Assembly: GCA_002215645.1 (NCBI GenBank)
Contig: NGFI01000008.1
Location: forward strand, 1-64,000
DNA length: 64,000 nt
Direction of reading: 5' to 3'
DNA from: Gemmatimonadetes bacterium 2013_60CM_65_52
GTDB taxonomy: Bacteria; Gemmatimonadota; Gemmatimonadetes; Gemmatimonadales; Gemmatimonadaceae
Part shown: in pieces, positions 8,954-17,118 of the stretch
How the letters are laid out: each line of letters opens with the position of its first letter
Numbering within the stretch: position 1 is the first letter of the stretch
Position numbers and translations under genes: made by a program
The notes under the pieces: generated by a model
Database searches by the model: none
Told to the model about the DNA's origin: nothing
The model's input: the letters and a program-made list of their open reading frames with translations, nothing else

Positions 8954-9580
8954 ATGAGGGTTGATGGTTCGTCGAACGAGGAAAGACTAAATATCGGTCG
9001 GAATTATCGAACCGACCGGACAGAAGGGATTAGCGACGGCGTCTTCGCGGTTTCGCTGACGCTCCTCATCCTCGACGTACGACCTCCTGAAGGCGGCGCA
9101 TCCCAACTCGTGCACGGGCTCGTCCTGATTGCACCGAGGCTCGGGACCTTCGCGCTGAGCTTCGCAATCGTTGCGTACTACTGGCTCGTCCACCACCTGA
9201 TTTTCGCCTCACTGCGCGGCGTGAAGGTCGCTCTGATCTGGGCGAACATGCTGTTTCTATTCACGATTGCCGTGTTGCCCTTCTCGACCGCGGTGCTAGG
9301 TCGTTACTCTCTTTCGCCGGTGGCGCTCGCAATTTATGGTGCCAATCTCGCCGCTTGTACGTCGACGCTGGCCGGTGTGTGGTTCGTCGCGGACCGATCT
9401 CACATCACAGAACAACCTACAGCCAGCCAACGACGCTACATTGTGCGGCGTTTCGCTCTTCAGTTGATTGTCGCGCTGCTGGGGATCGCATGCGCGTTCC
9501 TTGCTCCGGCACTCGCACTGAGCATCTTCGTCGCGCTGCCGATTGTGTTCGCGCTGACCTACCGCCGGCGGTACTACTGA
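8954..9580 (+). CDS. TMEM175/DUF1211 family membrane protein (putative potassium channel)
   Basis: 208 aa. The signature near the N-terminus, RTEGISDGVFAVSLTLLILDV, matches the (R)xxxFSDGVFAI pore helix of bacterial TMEM175 proteins, with Phe replaced by Ile. Six hydrophobic helices follow and a basic tail (YRRRYY) ends the protein. Bacterial members form potassium-selective leak channels as tetramers. GGGAG lies upstream of the ATG. It is a single gene directly downstream of the second attachment-like repeat, so it is probably the first chromosomal gene beyond the island. Confidence 0.82.
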   Translation: MRVDGSSNEERLNIGRNYRTDRTEGISDGVFAVSLTLLILDVRPPEGGASQLVHGLVLIAPRLGTFALSFAIVAYYWLVHHLIFASLRGVKVALIWANMLFLFTIAVLPFSTAVLGRYSLSPVALAIYGANLAACTSTLAGVWFVADRSHITEQPTASQRRYIVRRFALQLIVALLGIACAFLAPALALSIFVALPIVFALTYRRRYY

Positions 9581-9741
9581 CTGTCGTCGTCCGCCACTGC
9601 GCGACACGCGAGACCCGGTCACAATGGACGCGAAGACCGTACGCCGCCCAGGGGCGTATCTCGAAGCCTAGTCTGGCTCGGGCACCACGCCGGGATGCTG
9701 ATGCGGGCACTGCCGCCCAAACGCTCATTCGCGATTCTGAC

Positions 9742-9771
9742 TTGACATCCGGGCGCGAACATAGTTAGAAT
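9742..9771 (+). promoter_or_regulatory. Predicted sigma-70 promoter of the MarR gene
   Basis: TTGACA (9742-9747) and TAGAAT (9766-9771) are separated by 18 bases. The -10 lies inside the 20-bp palindrome and only 7 bases before the ATG at 9779, so the transcript would be essentially leaderless. Confidence 0.6.
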
Positions 9772-9780
9772 TCTAACTAT
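9761..9780. promoter_or_regulatory. Perfect 20-bp palindrome, probable MarR operator O1
   Basis: ATAGTTAGAATTCTAACTAT is its own reverse complement. It covers the predicted -10 and overlaps the first bases of the MarR start codon, as expected for an autorepressor site. Confidence 0.8.
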
Positions 9781-10279
9781 GTCGACAACTCGCGCCGATG
9801 TGGGAAACGGAGCAAACGACCGCGATCGCGCCGCGACGCTCCAGTTGGTAATCGCGCTGGCGCGGGCGCTTCAGGCGATGGAGAGGTTCGTGCGGCCCCA
9901 TCTGGCGACGTCGGGCTTGGCCATGACGGAGTTCGCGGTGCTGGAGGCCCTGTACCACAAAGGCCCTCTGCGCCTCGGGGAGGTTCGGGACCGCATACTG
10001 GTGACGGGCGCAAGCACGACATACGCGGTCAAGAAGCTCGAGAAGCGTGGGTTGATGCGCCGAAAGTCTTGCGCCGAGGATTCGCGCGTCGTGCTCGGGG
10101 AGCTGACGGCCAAGGGGCGGGCGTTGATCGATGAAGTCTTTCCGGTGCACGTGGAACTGCTGCAGCAGGCGACGGCCGGTCTGACCGTGTCGGAGAAACG
10201 CGACGTGTCCCGACTTCTGCGCGCGCTCGGCCGGCACGCGCGCCGGACCAGCGGAGAAAAGGTCACGGGCGAGGAGTAG
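9779..10279 (+). CDS. MarR-family transcriptional regulator
   Basis: 166 aa. The central winged helix is clear: FAVLEALYHKGPLRLGEVRDRIL, then TTYAVKKLEKRGLMRR as recognition helix region, and the wing with EDSRVVLGELTAKG; flanking helices would form the dimer interface. MarR proteins are dimers released from DNA by small phenolic or oxidising ligands. Start ATG 9779 is fixed by the operator/promoter spacing and there is no Shine-Dalgarno. It likely represses itself through the palindrome at 9761 and the DoxX-NmrA pair downstream through a related site at 10311. Confidence 0.9.
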   Translation: MSTTRADVGNGANDRDRAATLQLVIALARALQAMERFVRPHLATSGLAMTEFAVLEALYHKGPLRLGEVRDRILVTGASTTYAVKKLEKRGLMRRKSCAEDSRVVLGELTAKGRALIDEVFPVHVELLQQATAGLTVSEKRDVSRLLRALGRHARRTSGEKVTGEE

Positions 10280-10310
10280 GGTCAACAGGGCTAGGATCGT
10301 CGTTGCGTAG

Positions 10311-10330
10311 ATAGTTAGATTTCTAATTGT
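10311..10330. promoter_or_regulatory. Second MarR-type operator, O2
   Basis: ATAGTTAGATTTCTAATTGT matches the perfect operator at 9761 in 17 of 20 positions. It lies 33 bases upstream of the doxX-like gene. A further half-site, TTTCTAAC, follows at 10335-10342. Confidence 0.7.
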
Positions 10331-10363
10331 TCACTTTCTAACAGTATTCTCCTGGAGGATCAC

Positions 10364-10777
10364 ATGTCAGCCTCGATGTCGTTCACACACACACCGACGA
10401 TTCAGCGCAGTCGGGCCGCCACCGTTACGCTCTGGATGGTCCAGATCGCACTCGCCGGACTGTTCCTGATGGCCGGTGCATCGAAGCTGTTTGGAGCGGC
10501 ACCCATGGTGGCGTTGTTCGACGCCATAGGGATTGGCCAATGGTTTCGTTACGTAACAGGCCTTGTCGAGGTCGGCGCAGGCATTGCGCTACTGGTGCCG
10601 AGCGCCGCGGTGTTTGGCGCTCTGGTACTGGTGCCGACGATGATCGGAGCCATCGTGACGCAGCTGTTCATCGTCCACGCGTCGCCCGTTCCGCCGGCGG
10701 TTCTGCTGGTCGGTGCGGCTGTCGTTCTCTGGGCTCGCCGACGTGAGCTCAGCAGTGTATTGTCGACGGCGCGCTGA
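10364..10777 (+). CDS. DoxX family membrane protein
   Basis: 137 aa with four hydrophobic helices. The first contains the DoxX-like LFLMAGASKLFG motif and the second GLVEVGAGIALLVPS. DoxX-type proteins are small quinone- or redox-associated membrane proteins, often controlled by MarR/HxlR regulators that answer quinones and electrophiles. CTGGAGGA precedes the ATG. It is followed 39 bases later by an NmrA-type reductase and preceded by a MarR gene and operator, consistent with one inducible detoxification unit. Confidence 0.82.
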   Translation: MSASMSFTHTPTIQRSRAATVTLWMVQIALAGLFLMAGASKLFGAAPMVALFDAIGIGQWFRYVTGLVEVGAGIALLVPSAAVFGALVLVPTMIGAIVTQLFIVHASPVPPAVLLVGAAVVLWARRRELSSVLSTAR

Positions 10778-10816
10778 CGAAACCCAAACCCTTCTTTGGA
10801 ACACAAGGCGTTCACC

Positions 10817-11671
10817 ATGACGAACAACAGAACGATTCTCATCACGGGCATCACAGGCCATCAGGGCGGTGCGACCGCGCGGGCGCTTCGTGGCAGCGGA
10901 TTCCGGATACGCGGCCTCACGCGCAAACCTGAAGGCGAGCAGGCCGCGGCGCTCGCGCGTGAAGGCGTCGAAATCGTGAAAGGCGATCTCGATGACGAGG
11001 CGACGCTGCGCGCGGCGCTGGCAGGGGCATGGGGTGTGTTCGGCGTACAGAACACATGGGAAGCGGGTGTTGAGCGCGAGGAAGTGCAGGGCAAGCGTCT
11101 CGCGACACTCGCGCGCGAGGCGGGCATCGAACACTACGTCTACACGTCCGTCGGATCGGCCCACCGGCACACCGGCGTGCCGCATTTCGACAACAAATGG
11201 CGCATCGAAGAGACCGTCCGCGGCCTCGGATTTCCGTCGCACGTGATCCTGCGGCCGGTGTTCTTCATGGAGAACATCGTGGCGCCGTACAGCCTCAACG
11301 GGAACGCGCTCACCGCCGCGCTCGCGCCGACGACGAAGCTCCAGATGATCGCGGTGGACGACATCGGCTGGTTTGGGGCGCGCGCGTTCACGCACGCCAG
11401 TGCGCTGAACGGCCGCGAGCTCGATCTCGCTGGCGACCTTCAGACGATGCCCGAAGCAGCAGCAATCCTGTCGAAGACGCTCGGGCGCCCGATCACGTTC
11501 ACGCAAACGCCGATCGAACAGGTTCGACAGTACAGCGAAGACACGGCGTTGATGCTGGAGTGGTTCGATCGGGTCGGATACAGCGCGGACATCGCCGGGC
11601 TGGAACGGGAGTTCGGCCGGTCGCTGACGAAGCTCCCCGAGTGGGCGCGGCACCATGCCCACGGTCTCTGA
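10817..11671 (+). CDS. NmrA/NAD(P)-binding Rossmann-fold protein
   Basis: 284 aa from ATG 10817; a TTG 21 bases upstream is also in frame. The N-terminal ILITGITGHQGGATARAL is the NmrA-type GxxGxxG dinucleotide-binding loop. YTSVGSAHRHTGVPHFDNKWRIE and ILRPVFFMEN are typical of the family, which includes quinone reductases and redox-sensing regulators. Lying behind DoxX under the same MarR operator, a role in quinone or aldehyde reduction is likely. The exact substrate is unknown. Confidence 0.85.
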   Translation: MTNNRTILITGITGHQGGATARALRGSGFRIRGLTRKPEGEQAAALAREGVEIVKGDLDDEATLRAALAGAWGVFGVQNTWEAGVEREEVQGKRLATLAREAGIEHYVYTSVGSAHRHTGVPHFDNKWRIEETVRGLGFPSHVILRPVFFMENIVAPYSLNGNALTAALAPTTKLQMIAVDDIGWFGARAFTHASALNGRELDLAGDLQTMPEAAAILSKTLGRPITFTQTPIEQVRQYSEDTALMLEWFDRVGYSADIAGLEREFGRSLTKLPEWARHHAHGL

Positions 11672-11690
11672 TGGGAGCTGAGTGAACGCC

Positions 11691-11942
11691 TCATTGCTTT
11701 CCCGTTGTTTGCACTCGGCTCGTTTCACTCCCGCCTCTTCCCAAGCCGTCGATCGTCAGCATCCCGGCGAGAATGAAAACGAGCAGGGTCAACTGCGGGA
11801 CGTAACCGATCATCAGCCCTACGGGTGCCGTCGCTACGGCGAACGCCGCGGCGGCGACGCGTCCACAAACTGATCCGATCCGAAGCACGTGACGGGGGAG
11901 TCGAATCGTGGCTCTGGGGGTGACAATCGTGGTCGCTTTCAC
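11691..11942 (-). CDS. Possible small membrane protein
   Basis: 83 aa from a GTG complementary to 11940-11942. Two hydrophobic stretches (VAAAAFAVATAPVGLMIGYV and LTLLVFILAGMLTI) suggest a helical hairpin; the N-terminus is basic. It is convergent with the NmrA gene. No family is recognised and the ribosome site is weak. It may be a chance open frame. Confidence 0.3.
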   Translation of the reverse strand: MKATTIVTPRATIRLPRHVLRIGSVCGRVAAAAFAVATAPVGLMIGYVPQLTLLVFILAGMLTIDGLGRGGSETSRVQTTGKQ

Positions 11943-12187
11943 GCGCCTCAGCGGCCGGCATTGATCTTCATGATCTCGTCGGCCCAAATTCTCCTGAGTC
12001 CCGATGGGACCTCTGTGGCCCGTTCTTGCCGCACATCATGGTCTTCCACCCCCGGATGCACAACGCCGATTACGGACTCGTCGAGTACGATCACAGCGTG
12101 CCGGTTGTGCTCGAACCGGATTCGCCGATGTCAGCCTTGGTTGTCGTCGTCCACGACTGGGTGGGTCCCGTGACAGCGACGCAGTGA
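11921..12187 (+). pseudogene. Remnant of a secreted-protein gene (C-terminal fragment)
   Basis: In the frame ending at TGA 12185-12187 there is open sequence without a plausible start, reading IDLHDLVGPN, then WDLCGPFLPHIMVFHPRMHN, then VVVVHDWVGP. The GPFLPHxMxF pattern followed by a VPVGxW-like end recalls the C-terminus of the secreted protein at 13147-13884 (HNLAHLMFELP, FNVPVGQWSDG). I read it as the tail of a decayed relative. Its stop overlaps the sigma-factor start (GTGA). Confidence 0.4.
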
Positions 12188-12669
12188 CCGGCGGCGAGGA
12201 TGCGTTTCGAACGCTGTACCGGGCGCATACACCGGCGCTCTACGCGATGGCGCTGCGCCTTACCGGAAGCGACCAGAACGAGGCCGAAGACCTCGTCCAG
12301 GAGACTTGGGTGCGCGCGACACGCAAGATGTCGGCGTTCCGCGGAGAGTCGGCGTTGCGGACGTGGCTCTGTGGCGTGTTGGTCAACGTCCGGCGCGAGC
12401 GGTTGCGCTCGGCGTGGCGGATGGTCGACGCGGTGGACATCGAGCTCGCCTCTCCGCCCAGGGATGACGCGGCGTTCGATCTCGAGCGCGCGATCGCCGC
12501 ACTCCCCGACGGCGCGCGCGACGTCTTCGTGCTTCACGATGTGTACGGCTACGTGCATCGCGAGATCGCCGAAATGCTCGGTGTCGTCGAAGGCACGTCG
12601 AAGAGTCAATTGGCTCGCGCCCGCACGCTTCTTCGCAAGGCCTTGAGTCCCGACGAGGCTCGACCATGA
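12184..12669 (+). CDS. ECF-type RNA polymerase sigma factor
   Basis: 161 aa from GTG 12184. Region 2 reads FRTLYRAHTPALYAMALRLTG, then EAEDLVQETWVRATRKMSAFRGESALRTWLCGVLVN; region 4 reads ALPDGARDVFVLHDVYGYVHREIAEMLGVVEGTSKSQLARARTLLRKAL. It would direct RNA polymerase to a small stress regulon. The upstream in-frame extension is arginine-rich and unlike the family, so GTG 12184 is preferred. Its stop overlaps the next gene (ATGA), which encodes a membrane protein that may act as anti-sigma partner. Confidence 0.88.
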   Translation: MTGGEDAFRTLYRAHTPALYAMALRLTGSDQNEAEDLVQETWVRATRKMSAFRGESALRTWLCGVLVNVRRERLRSAWRMVDAVDIELASPPRDDAAFDLERAIAALPDGARDVFVLHDVYGYVHREIAEMLGVVEGTSKSQLARARTLLRKALSPDEARP

Positions 12670-13139
12670 GCGAACTCCCCGACGACATCCAACGCGCGCT
12701 TGCCGAGTTGCCGCGGGAGCGGGAGCCCGATCCCGCGCTCGAGGACCGCGTCGTACGCGCCGTACTCGGGCGCCGCCGCCGCTGGATGTGGGTGGGTGCG
12801 GCGGCGGCCGCGGCGGCGTTGCTCGTCATGACGCACCCCTGGTCGCCCGCCCGCGCCACTGGTCAGACATACGTGCTCCTTCTCTCACCGGGCTCGGCCT
12901 ATCTCACACCACCGCAGGGCCACCTTGAAGAGCGCCGAGCCGAGTACGCGCGATGGGCGGACAGTCTGGCCCGTATCGGTAAGCTGGATGTGGAAGGCCA
13001 TCTCGAGCCTCCAGGCAATGTCGTCGATGGCTTGTTCATCATCCGGGCGGCGAACGACTCCGACGCCGCGCGGATCGCCGCGACGTGCCCTCACATCAAG
13101 TACCGGGGGCACATCGAGGTACGGCGGTTCATCGAGTGA
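12666..13139 (+). CDS. Membrane-anchored protein with YCII-like domain (possible anti-sigma partner)
   Basis: 157 aa. A short cytosolic N-terminus (MSELPDDIQRALAELPRERE) resembles the start of anti-sigma proteins. One transmembrane helix spans about 38-58, followed by a YCII-like ferredoxin fold (TYVLLLSPGS, HLEERRAEYARWADSLARIGKL, VVDGLFIIRAAN). The zinc-binding HxxxCxxC of classic anti-sigma factors is missing. Start overlap with the sigma gene points to a regulatory pair; a lone YCII-like enzyme is the alternative. Confidence 0.65.
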   Translation: MSELPDDIQRALAELPREREPDPALEDRVVRAVLGRRRRWMWVGAAAAAAALLVMTHPWSPARATGQTYVLLLSPGSAYLTPPQGHLEERRAEYARWADSLARIGKLDVEGHLEPPGNVVDGLFIIRAANDSDAARIAATCPHIKYRGHIEVRRFIE

Positions 13140-13146
13140 GTCGTGT

Positions 13147-13884
13147 TTACGCCGGGGGTTGGGATCGACGATGCGCCGTATGCGGCGCGGTTATCGGCGT
13201 TCCGTCCGACCACTGACCCACGGGAACGTTGAACTCGATCACCGGCGCTGGATCCCAGGAGACAAAAAAGAGCGGGTTGTCCTGACCTACGCTGTTGCGT
13301 GGAAGTTCAAACATCAGGTGAGCCAGATTGTGGCCGCCCTGATCGGTAAGGTACGCTTCCTTGGACATCATGTAGCTCATGGAACCGGACTCCGGAGCAC
13401 CCAGCTCCTTCCTGGCGACTGCCGTCCTGATCGCATCGGTGATTTGGGCTTTTGAGGCGCCTGCCAATGCCATACCGACCTGTTTCATCGCATACGGCAT
13501 GAGGGACCGCGCGGCTGGCGGATTGTAGCAAATGGGGCTCCGATTCTTTGGATTCCAAAACTCCGGGTTGTTCAATGGCCCCGCAAACGCTCTGCCCACG
13601 GCACAGACGAAACCGTTCTTGCCTTGGACCGCGGTTTCGAAATTCTTCTGTCCCAGCACCAGGATCGTGGCGTCGCGCGATATCGACGACGGGGCCGCCG
13701 TGCGTGCCAGTGCTATTTCCGCATCACGGTCCATCCGGTATTGCTCGATGGGAGCCATGACGGGATACGGCGGTTTGCTGTACTGCGCCTTTGTGGCCTG
13801 TGCCTGAATCGGCCACGCAGCGCCGAACACGGCGACCAACACTACGTTTCCCCAGCCGATCGCTCTGCCTGTGTTTCGGAGCAT
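13147..13884 (-). CDS. Secreted protein of unknown function
   Basis: 245 aa from the ATG complementary to 13882-13884. A signal peptide (GNVVLVAVFGAAWPIQAQA) is followed by a soluble domain with DAEIALARTAAP, ILVLGQKNFETAVQGKNGFVCAVGRAF, a region rich in Met and Tyr (GSMSYMMSKEAYL), and the tail HLMFELP...FNVPVGQWSDGTPIT. The same general layout occurs in uncharacterised periplasmic proteins of soil bacteria. A relative appears decayed at 11921-12187. It converges with the sigma/YCII pair. Function unknown. Confidence 0.7.
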   Translation of the reverse strand: MLRNTGRAIGWGNVVLVAVFGAAWPIQAQATKAQYSKPPYPVMAPIEQYRMDRDAEIALARTAAPSSISRDATILVLGQKNFETAVQGKNGFVCAVGRAFAGPLNNPEFWNPKNRSPICYNPPAARSLMPYAMKQVGMALAGASKAQITDAIRTAVARKELGAPESGSMSYMMSKEAYLTDQGGHNLAHLMFELPRNSVGQDNPLFFVSWDPAPVIEFNVPVGQWSDGTPITAPHTAHRRSQPPA

Positions 13885-14014
13885 TGATCGTCTCCTGTTT
13901 GATGTGAACTTCGCTCGCCGCGCGCCCGTCGCGATGACGAGCGCCACTTGAAGATGGGTGCTCCCAGACGGGGAAAAAGTTGGAAGGCAGGTTCGCGTGT
14001 TCACACACCCGCCC

Positions 14015-15220
14015 TCAGCGCGAGCTGAAGGCATTGAGAAACTCGAGCACGTTCTTCCATGCCTCTTCGCGCGCCCGCGCGGTTCCCATTGGCGTCCCGC
14101 CTGCGCGGACGATCCGCCCGGTGAGCGGATGCCGGCGCGAATTGATGTCCATCGTCGGGGAATGCGGCCGAATGAGCGAGTGACCGGCGTCAGGGAAGGA
14201 CGCGCACGTGACCTCATAGGCAAATTGATGCTCCTTCAGCCGGCGCACGATTGATTCCGCACTTCGTGTTGACGGCCACACGCCATCGTCGCGGCCGGAG
14301 ATGAGCAGCACGGGACCGTGGATGTTCTCGACGGGGATCTCCGCCCGCGGCACGGGTGCGCCGTCGAGCCTCCACGCGTTCGCGAATCGGTCCGAGCAGC
14401 ATCCGTGCACCACCACATTGCTCGGCGAAGTTGCGATCACGGCGTGCACCTGCGGGTAGGTACTCCCAATGAGCAGCGCCGCTTCGGCTCCGCGCGACGC
14501 CCCCATCACCGCGATCCGAGTGGAATCAACGAACCGCTGCGCGGCCAGCCAATCGATCGCCCGCTTGAAATACTCGAGTGGTATGTCGCGCAGCTCCGGC
14601 GGCAGGCCGCTCACGCCAAAGTAGGCAAGCGAGAGCACGACATACCCGCGCGATGCGAGCCCGCCCGGCGCGGCCTGGGCCGGCGGCAGCCCGCCCTCGG
14701 ATCCGCCGAGCACCAGCACGGCGGGACGCCGCTCGTCTCCGGGTGGTTGGTAGAGCGCTCCAATTATCCCCGACTCGCGCACCACGCGCACGTGCACGTC
14801 GGGCGCCACCGCGCGACGGAGCACCGTATCCGTCGCGATCACAGCGCCGTCCTGCTCCGCGGTAAGCTGCCATATCTCGGGCGGAGGGTTGTTGACGGTG
14901 ATCATCTCGCGCGGTATCGCTTGTGTTTCGCGCTCCGCGAACCAGAAGAGGCCCATCGGCTCGACGCCATCATAGCCGGACTTGGGCGCCATGCGCATGA
15001 GGTCCACGCGCCCGGCGGAGTCGGCGACGAAGGCGGCGTGGGAGACAAATCCGAGTCCGCGCAGTGTGATGGTCAGTGAATGGCCGGGCGTCAGACCCGA
15101 CATCGCGATCGGCACGACCTGGTCGGTGAGAACCGGCATGCGAGGCAGGTCGAAGCGCGGGGCGCTCTGGCCTGCCGCTGCTCCGAACGCGGCGAGGAGT
15201 AGGGCGACTGCCTTTGTCAT
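14015..15220 (-). CDS. Secreted BAAT-type alpha/beta hydrolase
   Basis: 401 aa from the ATG complementary to 15218-15220; the longer upstream frame is arginine-rich and lacks a signal peptide. The signal peptide is followed by the beta-sandwich N-domain of the bile-acid-CoA:amino-acid N-acyltransferase/acyl-CoA thioesterase superfamily (LTITLRGLGF, GLFWFAER). The C-terminal alpha/beta-hydrolase has a nucleophile elbow GASRGAEAAL, an acid in SGRDDGVWPS and His in DAGHSL. Bacterial homologues act as dienelactone-hydrolase-like or acyl-transfer enzymes; the substrate is not readable. Confidence 0.85.
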   Translation of the reverse strand: MTKAVALLLAAFGAAAGQSAPRFDLPRMPVLTDQVVPIAMSGLTPGHSLTITLRGLGFVSHAAFVADSAGRVDLMRMAPKSGYDGVEPMGLFWFAERETQAIPREMITVNNPPPEIWQLTAEQDGAVIATDTVLRRAVAPDVHVRVVRESGIIGALYQPPGDERRPAVLVLGGSEGGLPPAQAAPGGLASRGYVVLSLAYFGVSGLPPELRDIPLEYFKRAIDWLAAQRFVDSTRIAVMGASRGAEAALLIGSTYPQVHAVIATSPSNVVVHGCCSDRFANAWRLDGAPVPRAEIPVENIHGPVLLISGRDDGVWPSTRSAESIVRRLKEHQFAYEVTCASFPDAGHSLIRPHSPTMDINSRRHPLTGRIVRAGGTPMGTARAREEAWKNVLEFLNAFSSR

Positions 15221-15328
15221 TGCCGACTGAACTAGTGAGGAAGAGCGGTCGGGTCGCGCTAAGCTCGGCGGCGTCCGCCACCGCCACCGCCGACTCGATC
15301 CTCGACAAGATCGAGCGATCATGTCGGT

Positions 15329-15790
15329 CTATTTCTGGGACGAGACACGAGATGCACTGGCGTCAAACTCGCCATGCGTGGTGCCGTTGCGGAGTTGAAG
15401 CGTCAGTTGCCCGTCGGGGAAGCTCCACACTGCGTCCGAGAAAGTACGTGCGCGCTCCAGCCGTGACGGCGGGCCATAGGTGCGCTCGAGATTTCCCAGG
15501 GTGGTGGTGAAGGGAGTCAAACCGGCGTCGATCGTGATCTGTGTGAGGGCGCCGTGGCGGTAGTGGTACTCCACGAACGCACTCATACTGTTGATGGTCT
15601 CTGCGGCCTTGGCGCACACCACTTCGTCGGCACCGCCCGGCTTGCACTGGAGTCCGTTTGTTTCTGCTGGCACCGGTTCCGACGGCGCATGTCCGTTGAA
15701 GGAAAAATGCCGTGGGATCTCCTGCGATGCTGAGCACGCGATGAGCAGGGCGACGCTTGTCGCAGCCGAGAGGATTGGAGCGCGGTTCAC
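15329..15790 (-). CDS. Small putative lipoprotein
   Basis: 153 aa if started at the GTG complementary to 15788-15790. That start gives a hydrophobic leader SAATSVALLIAC with a lipobox-like Cys. The mature part contains CKPGGADEVVCAKAAETINSMSAFVEYHY and a two-strand domain (TLGNLERTYGPPSRL, VWSFPDGQLTLQLRNG), resembling small periplasmic proteins that estimate charge or ligand state. A longer form starting at 15949 has a non-secretory basic extension. Function unknown. Confidence 0.6.
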   Translation of the reverse strand: MNRAPILSAATSVALLIACSASQEIPRHFSFNGHAPSEPVPAETNGLQCKPGGADEVVCAKAAETINSMSAFVEYHYRHGALTQITIDAGLTPFTTTLGNLERTYGPPSRLERARTFSDAVWSFPDGQLTLQLRNGTTHGEFDASASRVSSQK

Positions 15791-16101
15791 GGCGTTCCGA
15801 GCCTCGCTCCGGTGACGCAAGGCCCCTTTCGGCGTCTGGACCTCGACGGATTTCCTGGATCTGGGCAGCCGCGACGCCGTCGACAAGGTGCAACAGCGGG
15901 TGGCGCGCGCCGGAGAAATTCGGCGCATCGCACGCGGGTTGTATGACAAACCGCAAAAAAGCTCACTTACCGGCGCCCCGAGCTGATCACGTAAGTATTG
16001 GCACGGTCAATTGAAGGTTCTCTCAGCAACGATGACTTCATTGCCATGGCGTCGCCAGCGAAAAAGGCAAACCGTCAGCGTAGACCGTTTTCGGTGACGC
16101 T

Positions 16102-16506
16102 TTAAAGGAATAGCAGCCCGCGCCTCACCGCCACCGCGACCGCCTCGGCTCTCGACGTCACGTCGAGCTTGTCAAAGACCACCTCGAGATGCGTCTTCAC
16201 TGTGCTCGGCGAAATCCCGAGCCGTGCGGCGATCTGCTTGTTCCCGAGTCCGTCCGCCAGCAGCGAGAGAATCTGTCGCTCTCGCTGGGTGAGCGGCGGC
16301 ACTTGCGGACTCGGCTCGACGGCGGCGTGCGAGGTACGCTGCAATCCACGCGATGCGCGAGCCGTGACGACGACGTCCACCGATCCGGCGATCGCCTCCG
16401 CCGTCGGCGTCGCCGACACGACCTCGAATGCCTGAGCATCACCGAGCGCCTCGACGAGTTCCCGGCGAAGTTCTTCGGACTCGGCGACGATTGCGATGCG
16501 CTTCAC
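16102..16506 (-). CDS. Short LuxR-type DNA-binding regulator with degenerate receiver
   Basis: 134 aa. The N-terminal ~60 residues (RIAIVAESEELRRELVEALG, VDVVVTARASRG) look like the first half of a receiver domain, too short to hold a full phospho-acceptor pocket. The C-terminal helix-turn-helix is canonical: LTQRERQILSLLADGLGNKQIAARLGISPSTVKTHLEVVFDKL. It is the last gene of a three-gene run behind two S1C proteases (21-base gap), so it may link protease output or envelope stress to transcription. Confidence 0.8.
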   Translation of the reverse strand: MKRIAIVAESEELRRELVEALGDAQAFEVVSATPTAEAIAGSVDVVVTARASRGLQRTSHAAVEPSPQVPPLTQRERQILSLLADGLGNKQIAARLGISPSTVKTHLEVVFDKLDVTSRAEAVAVAVRRGLLFL

Positions 16507-16527
16507 GAGTTGATGCTTCTCCAGTGT

Positions 16528-17118
16528 CTATGCAGCGCGAGCAGCACGCACGTGGTCCACGAACTGCGCTACGGCCGTCGCCGGAATGGCCACGCCAAGC
16601 CCGTTCACGATCATGTTGTTGATCCCAACGAGCCTCCCCAGTGCGTCGACGAGCGGACCGCCTGAATTCCCTGGCGCGAGCCGAACATCGGCGACGACGA
16701 ACTTTGGCTTGCCGCTCCGATGCCGAACGACCGCATGCAGCACGCCCATCGAGAGCGCGTCACGCACGCCGAGAGGATGACCGTACGCGAAGAGTAACTC
16801 ACCAGTCGTGAGCGCGTTCGCGTCACGGATGCTGAGTGACGGACCCGCAAGACCGGGCACCGATACAGCCGCCAGGTCCTGATCGCGGGCAACGGCGAGC
16901 AAGCGTCCCCGCCGCGTTCCCAGTTGTGTCACGATCTGCGGGTCTTCGCCGTCGCGAATGCAGTGTGCGTTCGTGAGGACGATGCCGCTCTTGCCCCATA
17001 TGATCCCGGTGCCGGTCGAACCGTGATTGCGGACTTCGACGACCCACCGGCGCAGGTGATCGATGAGCGCCGACGACGTCGCGCCGTTCGGCGACTCAGT
17101 CGTGAAAGTCGAGATCAT
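16528..17118 (-). CDS. Trypsin-like S1C serine protease without PDZ domain
   Basis: 196 aa. The triad is visible: His in LTNAHC, Asp in RDQDLAAV and Ser in APGNSGGPL. No signal peptide and no PDZ domain, so it is shorter than DegP/DegS-type proteins and apparently cytosolic. Its start overlaps the stop of the upstream PDZ protease (ATGA). The two may form a mixed complex in which only one partner carries the PDZ sensor. Confidence 0.85.
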   Translation of the reverse strand: MISTFTTESPNGATSSALIDHLRRWVVEVRNHGSTGTGIIWGKSGIVLTNAHCIRDGEDPQIVTQLGTRRGRLLAVARDQDLAAVSVPGLAGPSLSIRDANALTTGELLFAYGHPLGVRDALSMGVLHAVVRHRSGKPKFVVADVRLAPGNSGGPLVDALGRLVGINNMIVNGLGVAIPATAVAQFVDHVRAARAA

